NCBI GenBank assembly: GCA_902628495.1
Contig: CACONH010000001.1
Span: 186,001 to 250,000, forward strand
Direction of reading: 5' to 3'
Source: an uncultured Pelagibacteraceae bacterium
GTDB lineage: Bacteria; Pseudomonadota; Alphaproteobacteria; Pelagibacterales; Pelagibacteraceae
Length of the DNA: 64,000 nucleotides
The position numbers were made by a program, and so were the translations under genes. Within the stretch, counting starts at the first letter, position 1. Each line of letters opens with the position of its first letter. Shown one piece after another: positions 33,620 to 42,901 of this stretch. The notes under the pieces are model-generated. The model ran no database searches. It was not told the origin of the DNA and saw only the letters and a list, made by a program, of their open reading frames with translations.

Positions 33620-35499
33620 TATTATCTAATGTAGGTTTTTTTTCTTTATTACTAGGACTTTTATCTTCTTTTGCTGTTTTCTTATGTTCGGTATTAAATA
33701 TTAAAAATAATTTACTTAAATTAGAAAAAAAAATTTATAAATTTCTTACGATACAATTTCTTTTTGTTATCATAGGTTTTTTTATATTATTATATTCGTT
33801 TTTAATATCTGATTTTAGTAATGAGACCGTTTATAATAATTCTCACACAACAAAACCTGTTTTTTATAAAATAACAGGTTTATGGGGTAATCATGAAGGA
33901 AGCTTATTGTTATGGTTATTAGTACTGACAAGTTTTGTATTATTTTTTTTCTTCAGCTCTAGAGATGAGCCAAAAAATTTTAGACTTTATACTGTAATAT
34001 TTCACCAAATTATTGTTATTGGTTTTTTTATATTTGTTCTAAAAACTTCTAACCCATTTGATATTCTTTTTCCGGTACCATCCGAGGGTCTTGGATTAAA
34101 TCCAATACTTCAAGATCCTGCGCTAGCAATACACCCACCAATTTTGTATGTTGGATATGTTGGCACATCAATTATATTTGCTTCCGCCCTAGCTGCAATG
34201 GTAACTGGGTACGTAAATAATGTTTGGGCAAAAAATTTAAAAAAATTGGTTTTAATATCTTGGACCTTTTTAACAGGCGGTATTCTTCTAGGTTCGATAT
34301 GGGCATACTATGAATTAGGATGGGGAGGATTTTGGTTTTGGGATCCAGTTGAAAATATTTCTTTAATGCCATGGCTGAGTTTAACTGCTCTTTTACATTG
34401 TATTTCAACACTTGAAAAAAGAGACCTTTTTAAAAATTGGTCAATTATATTAAGCATAGTGACATTTATGTTAAGTGTTACCGGAACATTTTTAGTCAGA
34501 TCTGGAATTCTCAACTCAGTTCACACTTTTGCAAATGATCCTTCAAGAGGAATTTATATCCTAATTTTTTTGTTTGTTTTAATTTTCATATCTTTTGTAA
34601 TTTTTTTAATTTTTGAAAATAAAAATTCAGAAAATAAAAAAGAAATTTTTTTTCTAAGCAAAGAAACTTCTGTTTTAATAAATAATTGGTTTATGATTTA
34701 TTTTTTAAGTGTAGTTTTAATTGGAACTGTATACCCAATATTTTTAGATGTAATTACATCAGAAAAAATATCAGTTGGGCCCCCATTTTATAATAAACTT
34801 TTAATTCCTTTTTTAATTCCATTTTTTTTGTTTATGTCTGTTGGGCCAAGTATGAATTGGATTAAAACAAACTTAAAATTTAAAGTTAGTCATATTTACT
34901 ACTTTTTATTTACGTCGACTGCAACAATAATAACTATATATGTTTTATCTCAAAAAGATTTCTTAATCATAATTTTAATTTTTTCTTTATTATTTTTAAC
35001 CATCAAAACAATCGCTAACTTTTTAAAAAAAAATACTAATCACGCCCAAAACGTATCGCATTTGGGTTTTGCAATGTTAATGTTATCAATCTTATTTAAT
35101 AGTATTAGCTCTACAGAGATAATTAAGAACATTAAGGTTGGAGATAGTTTTGTCTCAAAAAATGAGAAAATAACTTTTGAAAAAGTCAAAACTAATGAAA
35201 AAAAAAACTATTCCTCGATAATTGGTACTTTTGAAATAAAAAATAATAACAATAAAATAATTAAACTATATCCAGAGATCAGAGTTTATAATCAACCTAT
35301 CATTGCAACAAGTGAAGCTGCAATTAAAACAACTTTATTCAAAGATAGATTTATAACAATTAATCTCATCAAGGATGAGCAACTATTCAATGTCAGATAT
35401 CAAAACAAACCATTCATGATTTGGATCTGGATTTCTACATTAATAATAATTTTTGGAGGTACATTTGCAATTTTTGGTAAAAAAAAAAATTACACTTAG
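33616..35499 (+). CDS. ccmF: Cytochrome c-heme ligase subunit CcmF
   Basis: A 627-aa protein with about 14 membrane helices. The [15 protein letters not shown] block, the [11 protein letters not shown] helix and the tryptophan-rich [18 protein letters not shown] motif are the CcmF signature; periplasmic His residues are at HPP and HTF. With CcmH it attaches heme to the CxxCH motif of apocytochrome c. The last 35-47 bases overlap the start of ccmG in another frame. Confidence 0.97.
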   Translation: MILSNVGFFSLLLGLLSSFAVFLCSVLNIKNNLLKLEKKIYKFLTIQFLFVIIGFFILLYSFLISDFSNETVYNNSHTTKPVFYKITGLWGNHEGSLLLWLLVLTSFVLFFFFSSRDEPKNFRLYTVIFHQIIVIGFFIFVLKTSNPFDILFPVPSEGLGLNPILQDPALAIHPPILYVGYVGTSIIFASALAAMVTGYVNNVWAKNLKKLVLISWTFLTGGILLGSIWAYYELGWGGFWFWDPVENISLMPWLSLTALLHCISTLEKRDLFKNWSIILSIVTFMLSVTGTFLVRSGILNSVHTFANDPSRGIYILIFLFVLIFISFVIFLIFENKNSENKKEIFFLSKETSVLINNWFMIYFLSVVLIGTVYPIFLDVITSEKISVGPPFYNKLLIPFLIPFFLFMSVGPSMNWIKTNLKFKVSHIYYFLFTSTATIITIYVLSQKDFLIIILIFSLLFLTIKTIANFLKKNTNHAQNVSHLGFAMLMLSILFNSISSTEIIKNIKVGDSFVSKNEKITFEKVKTNEKKNYSSIIGTFEIKNNNNKIIKLYPEIRVYNQPIIATSEAAIKTTLFKDRFITINLIKDEQLFNVRYQNKPFMIWIWISTLIIIFGGTFAIFGKKKNYT

Positions 35500-36010
35500 T
35501 TTTTTAATATTATTTTTTCTCTTATTTTGCTTTTTGATTTTTAATAAAGCATTGATTAAAGATAAGATATATTCTCCTGAATTTAAAAATGAGAAAACAA
35601 CTTACTTACCAGATTTTAGTTTACCTGAATTGTATTCATCTGATGAAATACGATTGAGCGAAGTTATTAGTAATAAAGAATTTTCCTTGGTTAACATTTG
35701 GGCTTCATGGTGTGTACCTTGTAGAGAGGAAAATGATGTTCTTAAGAGTTTAAGTAGTCTGAGTTCTTTACAAATTATTGGCATAAATTATAAAGATAGA
35801 AAAACAAATTCTATAAAATTTTTAAATGATTATGGAAACCCCTTTAATTATAATTTAGTAGATAATGATGGAACAGAGTCAATAAATCTAGGCGCTTATG
35901 GTGTTCCAGAAACTTTCTTAATTAACAAAAATAAAAAAATTTTAATAAAGATTATAGGACCAATAAATAATGATCACGTCAAAAATATTAGGGAGATAAT
36001 AAATGGTTAA
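35465..36010 (+). CDS. ccmG: Thiol:disulfide interchange protein CcmG/DsbE
   Basis: A membrane-anchored thioredoxin that keeps the cysteines of apocytochrome c and CcmH reduced. After an N-terminal helix come PDFSLPELYS, the active site WASWCVPCREEN and the cis-Pro GAYGVPETFLI. No ATG suits the start. TTG 35465 is chosen because GGAGG at 35455-35459 lies five bases before it; TTG 35453 or 35474 are alternatives. The start lies inside ccmF, so translation is probably coupled. ccmH overlaps its end by eight bases. Confidence 0.92.
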   Translation: MQFLVKKKITLSFLILFFLLFCFLIFNKALIKDKIYSPEFKNEKTTYLPDFSLPELYSSDEIRLSEVISNKEFSLVNIWASWCVPCREENDVLKSLSSLSSLQIIGINYKDRKTNSIKFLNDYGNPFNYNLVDNDGTESINLGAYGVPETFLINKNKKILIKIIGPINNDHVKNIREIING

Positions 36011-36395
36011 AAAGAAGTTTATTATCTTTTTATTTTTATTTATAAACTTTTTTGGAAACTGTTTTTCTCAAACAGAGCCTTACTCTAAGCTTGAAAATGA
36101 CATAGCAAAAAATTTAAGATGTCTTATTTGTCAAGGCCAGTCTATATACGACTCTAACTCAGAATTTGCTTTAAGTATGAGAATATATATTAAAGATCAA
36201 ATAGACAACGGTTACTCAGAAAGTCAAATTTATAACATGCTAGTCAAAAAATATGGTCAATGGATTGTTTATGATCCTGGATATTCAAAAAAAACCTTTT
36301 TATTGTGGTTTATACCAATATTGTTTTTTATATTAGGTGGTGCAATAATATATTTAAAAATATATAAGAGTAAAAAATATGAAAAATTTTTTTAA
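36003..36395 (+). CDS. ccmH: Cytochrome c maturation protein CcmH
   Basis: A 130-aa CcmH. Residues 1-22 are a signal peptide, then NLRCLICQGQSIYDSNSEFA has the redox pair Cys40-Cys43 in the family's RCxxCQ-x(1,2)-S motif; RIYIKDQIDNGYSESQI and KYGQWIVYDPG follow, and a C-terminal helix anchors it (about 98-118). It is the short form without the TPR-rich CcmI extension, and no ccmI, ccmA or ccmB lies in this window. The next gene starts inside its end by 17 bases. Confidence 0.95.
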   Translation: MVKKKFIIFLFLFINFFGNCFSQTEPYSKLENDIAKNLRCLICQGQSIYDSNSEFALSMRIYIKDQIDNGYSESQIYNMLVKKYGQWIVYDPGYSKKTFLLWFIPILFFILGGAIIYLKIYKSKKYEKFF

Positions 36396-36897
36396 AATTT
36401 TATTGTTAATTTTCTGGGCTATAATGACTTTTGAAAAGTCCTTCGCAGAAGAAAACCAAAAAATGGATAATGGTCATAAATATAATATTTATACCGGAAT
36501 GTTTGATTTCAGTGACAATGGAAAAAAATCTCAAATTATTGGAATTCAACACTTAAATGATAATCTTTTTAGGGATAGCTTAATAGGTACAATTAAACCT
36601 GTCACTGGTTTTATGCTAACTGCTGACTCAGCGTCATATCTTTATACAGGAATTCAAGCTGAATATAATATTGGTAAACTAAATTTAATACCAAGTTTCA
36701 CACCAGGTTTATATCATGAGGGGGATGGAAAAGATCTTGGTCATTTAGTGGAATTTAAAAGCGAGCTTCAATTATCCTTAGATTTATCGCCAAGCACAGA
36801 ATTTGGTTTTTCATATAATCATATATCTAATGCCAGTTTAGGAGACAAAAATCCTGGGGCAAATAGTTATATGTTTAATTTCTTTAAAAGCTTTTAA
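36379..36897 (+). CDS. PagL-like acyloxyacyl hydrolase / outer-membrane beta-barrel
   Basis: A 172-aa exported protein. Residues 1-23 are a signal peptide (cut after SFA). The rest is short beta strands; near the end YNHISNASLGDKNPGAN has His148 and Ser150, the H-x-S pair of PagL lipid A 3-O-deacylases. The third PagL residue, a Glu 14 positions after the His, is Asn162 here, so either another acid serves or activity is lost. If active it would trim lipid A in the outer membrane. It overlaps ccmH by 17 bases, an odd but clear coupling. Confidence 0.78.
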   Translation: MKNFFKILLLIFWAIMTFEKSFAEENQKMDNGHKYNIYTGMFDFSDNGKKSQIIGIQHLNDNLFRDSLIGTIKPVTGFMLTADSASYLYTGIQAEYNIGKLNLIPSFTPGLYHEGDGKDLGHLVEFKSELQLSLDLSPSTEFGFSYNHISNASLGDKNPGANSYMFNFFKSF

Positions 36898-36906
36898 ATT
36901 ATCATT

Positions 36907-38061
36907 ATGAATTTAAAAGATTGCCATAATTTTAGTGACTTTAGAATTTTAGCCAAAAAAAAATTACCGTCACCAATTTTTCATTATATTGATGGTGCTG
37001 CAGATGATGAGATTACATATAACAGAAATACATCTGCATTTAATGACGTAGATCTTGTACCCAATGTATTAAGAGGTGTTGAGAATGTAGATTTGTCTAC
37101 AACAATTTTTGGAAAAAAAATTGATTTACCTTTTTACTGTTCCCCAACAGCATTACAAAGATTGTTTCATTATGATGGAGAAAGAGCAGTAGGAAAAGCA
37201 GCTCAAAAGTTTAATACAATGTTTGGTGTTTCAGCCTTAGCTACTGTAAGTGTTGAAGAGATCTCATCTTTAATTGATACACCCAAAATGTTTCAATTCT
37301 ATTTCCATAAAGACAGGGGATTAAATGACTCTTGTTTAGAAAGAGCAAAGGCAGCCAATTTTGATGTTATGGCTTTAACTGTTGACACTATAACAGGTGG
37401 AAATCGTGAAAGAGATTTAAGAACAGGTTTCACATCACCACCGAAGCTTACTATATCAAGTTTATTTAGTTTCGCGACTAAACCAATGTGGGGAATAAAT
37501 TATCTTACAAAAGGAAAATTTGAATTACCACATTTACAAGATTTTGTAAAAGAAGGTACAAGCACCAACTCTTCAATTGGTAACTATTTTTCTACTATGT
37601 TGGATCAATCCATGAATTGGAGTGATGCTGAAAAGCTATGTTCTAAGTGGGGTGGTCATTTTGCACTTAAAGGAATTATGAGTGTAGAAGATGCAAAAAA
37701 AGCAGTTGATATAGGATGCACTGGAATAATGGTCTCCAATCATGGAGGTAGACAACTTGATGGATCTAGATCACCATTTGACCAACTAGCAGAAATAGTT
37801 GATGCTGTAGGTGACAAAATTGATGTTATTTGTGAAGGTGGGTTTCAGAGAGGAACACACATGCTAAAAGCTTTATCTCTAGGCGCAAAGGCTTGCGCTG
37901 GAGGAAGACTGTATCTCTATGCTTTAGCCGCGGCGGGACAAGCAGGAGTAGAGAGAGCATTGGGGCAATACAAAACTGAATTAGAACGAGATATGAAATT
38001 AATGGGATGTACTAAGATTAGCGACCTAAACAGAAACAATTTAAGATTTAGATACACTTAA
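36907..38061 (+). CDS. FMN-dependent alpha-hydroxy-acid dehydrogenase, copy 1
   Basis: A 384-aa member of the L-lactate dehydrogenase/glycolate oxidase family, which oxidises L-2-hydroxyacids with FMN. FHYIDGAADDE (25-35) holds the FMN/substrate Tyr, Lys255 contacts the flavin and His279-Gly-Gly-Arg282 is the catalytic base and substrate Arg. The later FMN phosphate-binding block reads EGGFQRGTH (310-318) instead of the usual DGGVRRGT, so flavin handling or substrate may differ from its neighbour. It is colinear without gaps through at least residue 320 with the next gene, so the pair arose by tandem duplication. Natural substrate unknown; lactate or glycolate are candidates. Confidence 0.92.
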   Translation: MNLKDCHNFSDFRILAKKKLPSPIFHYIDGAADDEITYNRNTSAFNDVDLVPNVLRGVENVDLSTTIFGKKIDLPFYCSPTALQRLFHYDGERAVGKAAQKFNTMFGVSALATVSVEEISSLIDTPKMFQFYFHKDRGLNDSCLERAKAANFDVMALTVDTITGGNRERDLRTGFTSPPKLTISSLFSFATKPMWGINYLTKGKFELPHLQDFVKEGTSTNSSIGNYFSTMLDQSMNWSDAEKLCSKWGGHFALKGIMSVEDAKKAVDIGCTGIMVSNHGGRQLDGSRSPFDQLAEIVDAVGDKIDVICEGGFQRGTHMLKALSLGAKACAGGRLYLYALAAAGQAGVERALGQYKTELERDMKLMGCTKISDLNRNNLRFRYT

Positions 38062-38070
38062 AAAAATTCT

Positions 38071-39228
38071 ATGAGTCTTAAAGAATGTCATAATTTTGAG
38101 GACTTCAGAAAATTAGCAAAAAAAAAACTACCTTCCCCGATATTCCATTACATTGATGGTGGTGCAGATGACGAAACTACTCTTAAAAGAAATACAGAAG
38201 CCTTTAATGATTGTGATCTAATACCTAATGTTTTAGCAAGTGTAGGTAAACCTGACTTATCTACAACTATTTTTGGAAGAAAAATTGATATGCCAATTTT
38301 CTTATCTCCATGTGCTATGCAAAGATTATATCACCATGATGGGGATAAAGCCTCAGCAAAAGCTGCTAATAAATTTGGAACATTTTATAGCATGTCTACG
38401 ATGGCAAATAATACAATTGAGGAAATTTCTAACTTATCTAGTGGTCCTAAATTATTTCAGCTTTATGTCCATAAAGATCAATCAATAACAAATGATTTGA
38501 TTGATCGTTGTAAAAGGTCAGGTTTTGACGGTATGTGTTTAACTGTAGACACTCTTGTTGCAGGGAATAGAGAAAGAGACCATAGAACCGGTTTTACTAC
38601 ACCACCAAAATTAACTTTAAAAAGCCTTTTGAGCTTTGCTATACACCCTTCTTGGGTCTTAAATTATTTAACTCATGAAAAATTTAAATTAGCAAATGTT
38701 GCAACAAAAACTGACAAAGGAACTAATATTGCTAAATCAGTTATAGACTACATTAATGAGCAATATGATCCTGCTATGAATTGGAAAGACGCAGAGTATT
38801 GTGTAAAAAAATGGAATGGTCCTTTTGCTCTAAAAGGAATTATGTCTGTTGAGGATGCAAAAAGAGCTATTGATATAGGGTGCACTGCTGTAATGATTTC
38901 TAATCATGGCGGTCGACAACTAGATGGCTCAAGATCACCATTTGACCAAATTAAAGCGATATCCGATGCTGTTGGTGATAAACTTGAAATTATTTTGGAT
39001 GGTGGGGTTAGAAGAGGAACTCATGTCTTAAAAGCAATAGCCGCTGGAGCTAAAGCTTGTAGTTTTGGTAAAATGTTTTTGTTCTCTTTAGCCGCAGGTG
39101 GTCAGCAAGGAGTTGAGCATTTATTGAAGACAATACATGAAGAAATTAATAGAAATATGGTTTTAATGGGTTGCAAAAATTTAAAAGAGTTGAATAGTTC
39201 AAAATTAATTTATAGAAATATTAAATAA
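38071..39228 (+). CDS. FMN-dependent alpha-hydroxy-acid dehydrogenase, copy 2
   Basis: A 385-aa paralogue of the preceding gene, nine bases downstream; 26 of the first 30 residues are identical. It keeps the full family consensus: HYIDGGADDE, Lys255, His279-Gly-Gly-Arg282 and the FMN loop DGGVRRGTH at 310-318. It is therefore the more canonical of the two and probably a true L-lactate/glycolate-type dehydrogenase feeding electrons to the respiratory chain. The aminotransferase gene follows after 12 bases. Confidence 0.93.
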   Translation: MSLKECHNFEDFRKLAKKKLPSPIFHYIDGGADDETTLKRNTEAFNDCDLIPNVLASVGKPDLSTTIFGRKIDMPIFLSPCAMQRLYHHDGDKASAKAANKFGTFYSMSTMANNTIEEISNLSSGPKLFQLYVHKDQSITNDLIDRCKRSGFDGMCLTVDTLVAGNRERDHRTGFTTPPKLTLKSLLSFAIHPSWVLNYLTHEKFKLANVATKTDKGTNIAKSVIDYINEQYDPAMNWKDAEYCVKKWNGPFALKGIMSVEDAKRAIDIGCTAVMISNHGGRQLDGSRSPFDQIKAISDAVGDKLEIILDGGVRRGTHVLKAIAAGAKACSFGKMFLFSLAAGGQQGVEHLLKTIHEEINRNMVLMGCKNLKELNSSKLIYRNIK

Positions 39229-39240
39229 TTATAAAAGATT

Positions 39241-40404
39241 ATGAAACTGGCAAAAAGTCTAAATAGATTAGGAACTGAAACAGCATTCTCAGTTTTAGCG
39301 GAAGCAAAAAAATTAGAGGCATCAGGAAAACCAATGATACATCTTGGATTAGGACAGCCTGATTTTAAAACTCCAAAACATGTAGTTGACGCTGCAAAAA
39401 AAGCTTTAGATGATGGTCATCATGGTTATGTTTTATCAAATGGAATATTGGAATGCAGACAAGCAGTTTCAAGAAAGATTAAAACTCTTTACAATCAAGA
39501 TATTGACCCAGAAAGAATTATAATAATGCCAGGTGGTAAACCAACAATGCATTATGCAATCCAATGTTTTGGTGAACCAGGTGTAGAAATAATTCATCCA
39601 ACACCAGCTTTTCCAATTTATGAGTCTATGATCAACTATACGGGTTCTACTCCTGTGCCATACGATCTCACTAAAGATAAAGACCTAAAATTTAATGCAG
39701 AGGAAATATTGTCTTTAATAACTGACAAAACTAGATTATTAATTTTAATTAATCCAAATAATCCAACAGGAAGTTTTGTTGAAAAATCTGAAATTGATAA
39801 ACTTGCTAAAGGTTTAGAGCAACACTCACATGTTACAATTCTGAGTGATGAAATTTATAGTAGGCAAATTTTTGATGGTAAAGAGATGCCAACTTTTTTT
39901 AATTATCCAAAATTAAGAGAGAGACTCATTGTATTAGAAGGATGGAGTAAAGCTTATTCTATGACTGGATGGAGATTAGGTTGGAGTTTTTGGCCAGAGC
40001 ATTTAGTTGAACATGTCAATAAACTATTAATAAATAGCGTTTCTTGTGTGAATGCTGCTGCTCAATATGCTGGCATTGCTGCATTAGATGGTCCAGACGA
40101 TTCTATACATGAAATGATGGAAAAATTTACAGCAAGAAGAGATCTTATTCACAAAGGTTTAAATGATCTGCCAGGTGTGGAATGTAGTTTACCTGGTGGT
40201 GCATTTTACGCTTTTCCAAAAGTAAAAGAGACTGGAATGAATGGAAGTGAATTTTGTAAAAAGGCTATGCACGAAGCTGGTGTTGCAATCGTACCAGGAA
40301 CAGCATTTGGTCAAACTTGTCAGGATTATGTGAGATTTAGTTTCGCAGCATCAAGAGATAACATTTCTCAAGCATTAGAAAACATAAAAAAAATGCTTAA
40401 ATAA
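39241..40404 (+). CDS. PLP-dependent aminotransferase, class I/II
   Basis: A 387-aa fold-type I aminotransferase. IHLGLGQPDFKTPKHV, PGGKPTMHYAIQ, INPNNPTGSF (PLP pocket Asn), LSDEIYSRQIF (Asp and Tyr) and EGWSKAYSMTGWRLGW with the Schiff-base Lys are all in order, as in aspartate/aromatic-type enzymes. Here the usual S-x-S-K appears as G-W-S-K. Neighbouring 2-hydroxyacid dehydrogenases would supply 2-oxoacids, so interconversion of an oxoacid and amino acid is likely; the exact pair is unknown. A T-rich 43-base spacer follows. Confidence 0.92.
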   Translation: MKLAKSLNRLGTETAFSVLAEAKKLEASGKPMIHLGLGQPDFKTPKHVVDAAKKALDDGHHGYVLSNGILECRQAVSRKIKTLYNQDIDPERIIIMPGGKPTMHYAIQCFGEPGVEIIHPTPAFPIYESMINYTGSTPVPYDLTKDKDLKFNAEEILSLITDKTRLLILINPNNPTGSFVEKSEIDKLAKGLEQHSHVTILSDEIYSRQIFDGKEMPTFFNYPKLRERLIVLEGWSKAYSMTGWRLGWSFWPEHLVEHVNKLLINSVSCVNAAAQYAGIAALDGPDDSIHEMMEKFTARRDLIHKGLNDLPGVECSLPGGAFYAFPKVKETGMNGSEFCKKAMHEAGVAIVPGTAFGQTCQDYVRFSFAASRDNISQALENIKKMLK

Positions 40405-40447
40405 TTTAATTATTTTTTTTATAAGATTTATATAGTATCATTAACAT

Positions 40448-41821
40448 ATGAATAGCGAACTTCAGTCCGAATTAAAGAAAATATTAAATTCTAGGTTTTC
40501 TGAGTCTGAATCAACAAGATTGAATTATGCAAGAGGAGAAGACACTTATGATCCAATTTTATCAAAGGCTGTAGTATTTCCAGAAACTAATGAAGAAGTT
40601 TCCAAGATATTAAAATTATGCAATCAACATAAGATACCTGTTGTTCCGTTTGGAACAGGGACCTCTTTAGAAGGCAATGTTGTTGGGAACGATCAAGGGA
40701 TTACAATTTCTCTTGAAAAGATGAATAAGGTATTAAGTGTAAATGTAGAAGATTTTGATTGTAAAGTTCAGGCATGCGTAACTAGAGAACAATTGAATGA
40801 TTATTTACGGGAAGATGGGGTATTTTTTCCAATCGATCCAGGTGCAAATGCTGCAATTGGTGGAATGGCCTCCACTTCAGCTTCAGGAACGATGGCGGTT
40901 AAATATGGAACTATGAAAACTGTTATTACTGGATTAACAGTTGTTCTTCCAAATGGAGATATAATAAAAACTGGTAGTAGAACAAAAAAAACTTCAGCTG
41001 GATATAATTTAACAAATTTGTTCATTGGTTCAGAAGGCACACTTGGAGTTATAACAGAGATCCAGCTAAGATTGTCACCAATCCCAGAAAGCATTATGAG
41101 CGCAGTATGTCATTTTAAAACTTTAGAGGATGCAGTTAAAACTGCTCAAGAGGTAATTCAATATGGTATTCCGATTGCAAGAATTGAAATGCTTAATAAA
41201 GATCAAATGGAAATTAGTATAGAATACTCTAAATTAAAGGATGTAGAAGCTACACCTACTTTGTTTTTTGAATTTCATGGATCAGAAACCTCGAATAAAG
41301 AATCAATCGATATTGTTGAAGAAATATCAAAAAATAATAATGGTAGCTCTTTTAAATGGGCAAAAGATCTAACGGATAGAAATAAACTATGGAAAGCAAG
41401 ACATGATGTCTATTATTCTGTTAAAGCACAAATTAATAATGGTAGAGTATATTCAACCGATGTTTGTTTGCCGATTTCTAAAATAACGGAATGTGTTAAC
41501 TTTGCTGATGCGGAAGCTAAAAAATTTGGTTTAAGAGCCCCTATGGTTGGTCATCTAGGTGATGGCAATTTCCATGTTTTACTACCTTACGACCCAGAAA
41601 AAAAAGAGACGTACCAAAAAATAAGAAAATTTAGCGATATTCTTATAGAAAAAACTTTAGAATTGGAGGGCACAATTACTGGGGAACATGGAGTTGGGCT
41701 GCATAAAAAAGATTACCTTCTTAAAGAGCATGGAGATAACCTACCTGTTATGAAATCTATCAAAAGAACTATTGATCCAAATAATATAATGAATCCTGGT
41801 AAGATTTTTGACTTGAATTAA
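40448..41821 (+). CDS. FAD-linked oxidase, GlcD/D-lactate dehydrogenase type
   Basis: A 457-aa flavoprotein of the PCMH-type FAD-binding family. VPFGTGTSLEGNVVG and IDPGANAAIGGMASTSASG are the FAD-binding loops, GSEGTLGVITEIQLRLSP follows, and HLGDGNFHVLL plus GTITGEHGVGLHK give the C-terminal active-site His residues. Such enzymes oxidise D-2-hydroxyacids (D-lactate, glycolate, D-2-hydroxyglutarate). No GlcE or GlcF subunit lies nearby, so it probably works alone like D-lactate dehydrogenase. It complements the L-specific pair upstream. Confidence 0.94.
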   Translation: MNSELQSELKKILNSRFSESESTRLNYARGEDTYDPILSKAVVFPETNEEVSKILKLCNQHKIPVVPFGTGTSLEGNVVGNDQGITISLEKMNKVLSVNVEDFDCKVQACVTREQLNDYLREDGVFFPIDPGANAAIGGMASTSASGTMAVKYGTMKTVITGLTVVLPNGDIIKTGSRTKKTSAGYNLTNLFIGSEGTLGVITEIQLRLSPIPESIMSAVCHFKTLEDAVKTAQEVIQYGIPIARIEMLNKDQMEISIEYSKLKDVEATPTLFFEFHGSETSNKESIDIVEEISKNNNGSSFKWAKDLTDRNKLWKARHDVYYSVKAQINNGRVYSTDVCLPISKITECVNFADAEAKKFGLRAPMVGHLGDGNFHVLLPYDPEKKETYQKIRKFSDILIEKTLELEGTITGEHGVGLHKKDYLLKEHGDNLPVMKSIKRTIDPNNIMNPGKIFDLN

Positions 41822-41829
41822 TAAGTTGA

Positions 41830-42783
41830 ATGAAAAAAATTTTAATTACCAGAAAACTTTTAAGATCAAATGAGGAAAAAGCCTCAAAATTATGGGAGGC
41901 TAAACTTAATTTAAATGATGAACTATATTCTCAATCTAAATTGATAGAATTAAGCCATGGTTGTGATGGAATATTAACTTCACTAACTGACAAAATGGAT
42001 GAGGCAACAATCAATAAATTACCAGATAGTGTGAAAATTTTGTCAAATTTTGCTGTAGGTTTTGGAAATATTGATTTGGTTGCTGCAAAAAAAAGGAATA
42101 TTGCTGTAACAAATACTCCTGAAGTTTTAACAGATGCTACTGCAGAAATAGGTATTCTTTTAATACTAGGCGCTTGCAGAAGAGCAAGCGAGGGTATTCA
42201 GGCAGCTAGAGATTCTAATTGGAAGTGGTCAGCAGATTATTTGATTGGTAAACAATTAACTGGAACCAGACTAGGAATTTTAGGGATGGGAAGAATTGGT
42301 CAGAAAATCGCAAAAATTGCTAAATCTCTTGGGATGATAATTCACTATCACAATAGATCAAAACTAAGCTCTGATAAAGAGAATGGAGCTGAGTATCATG
42401 ATAACTTAAAAAGTTTAATGGAAGTATCAGATGTATTATCTGTGTGTTGTCCAGCTTCAAAAGAAACAATTGATTTAATCAATAAAGAAACATTAGAATA
42501 TTTACCAAAAGGCGCAGTTGTAACTAATGTAGCTAGAGGAGACATAGTAGACGATGAAGCTTTGTTGGATGCATTAGAAAGAAGAAAAGTTTATGCTGTA
42601 GGCTTGGATGTTTATAAAAACGAACCAAATTTAAATCCTGGTTATCTTAAACACAAAAGCGCATTTATTTTACCTCATCTTGGAAGTGCAACAAAAGAAA
42701 CAAGAACTGCAATGGCAAATCTTGCAATCGATAACATTGAGGAATTTTTCAAGACTGGCAATTGCAAAAATAAAGTAAATTGA
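41830..42783 (+). CDS. D-2-hydroxyacid dehydrogenase (glyoxylate/hydroxypyruvate reductase type)
   Basis: A 317-aa NAD(P)-dependent dehydrogenase. LGILGMGRIGQKIAKIAKSLG is split here as GMGRIGQKIA, the nucleotide-binding loop; VTNVARGDIVDDEAL holds the substrate Arg, DVYKNEP the Glu and LPHLGSATKETR the catalytic His. The N-terminal VGFGNIDL motif is that of GyaR-like glyoxylate reductases. It would interconvert glyoxylate/hydroxypyruvate and glycolate/glycerate, fitting the surrounding hydroxyacid enzymes. Nine bases separate it from the FAD oxidase. Confidence 0.93.
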   Translation: MKKILITRKLLRSNEEKASKLWEAKLNLNDELYSQSKLIELSHGCDGILTSLTDKMDEATINKLPDSVKILSNFAVGFGNIDLVAAKKRNIAVTNTPEVLTDATAEIGILLILGACRRASEGIQAARDSNWKWSADYLIGKQLTGTRLGILGMGRIGQKIAKIAKSLGMIIHYHNRSKLSSDKENGAEYHDNLKSLMEVSDVLSVCCPASKETIDLINKETLEYLPKGAVVTNVARGDIVDDEALLDALERRKVYAVGLDVYKNEPNLNPGYLKHKSAFILPHLGSATKETRTAMANLAIDNIEEFFKTGNCKNKVN

Positions 42784-42890
42784 CAAAATAATTCTACTAA
42801 TAGTTGTAAATAATTTAAACAAGAAACATTTTAACCTAAGACTCTAAGTTCTTTTTATGCTTTAATATTTGTAAGTTAATTAACTAATAG

Positions 42891-42896
42891 AGGAGA
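42891..42896 (+). promoter_or_regulatory. Strong ribosome binding site of dctP
   Basis: AGGAGA lies five bases before ATG 42902, one of few good Shine-Dalgarno sites in the window. The 118-base spacer upstream is AT-rich with the ten-base palindrome GTTAATTAAC just before it and is probably the promoter region for the TRAP operon. Confidence 0.7.
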
Positions 42897-42901
42897 AATA
42901 A

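Noticed and set aside
36898-36906. Glycine riboswitch or other leader before the hydroxyacid dehydrogenase pair
   Set aside because: Only nine bases separate it from the preceding gene, so there is no room for one.
42784-42901. Riboswitch upstream of the TRAP operon
   Set aside because: Searched by eye for glycine, SAM-II/SAM-V-like or other aptamer cores; the spacer is plain AT-rich with only a ten-base palindrome.
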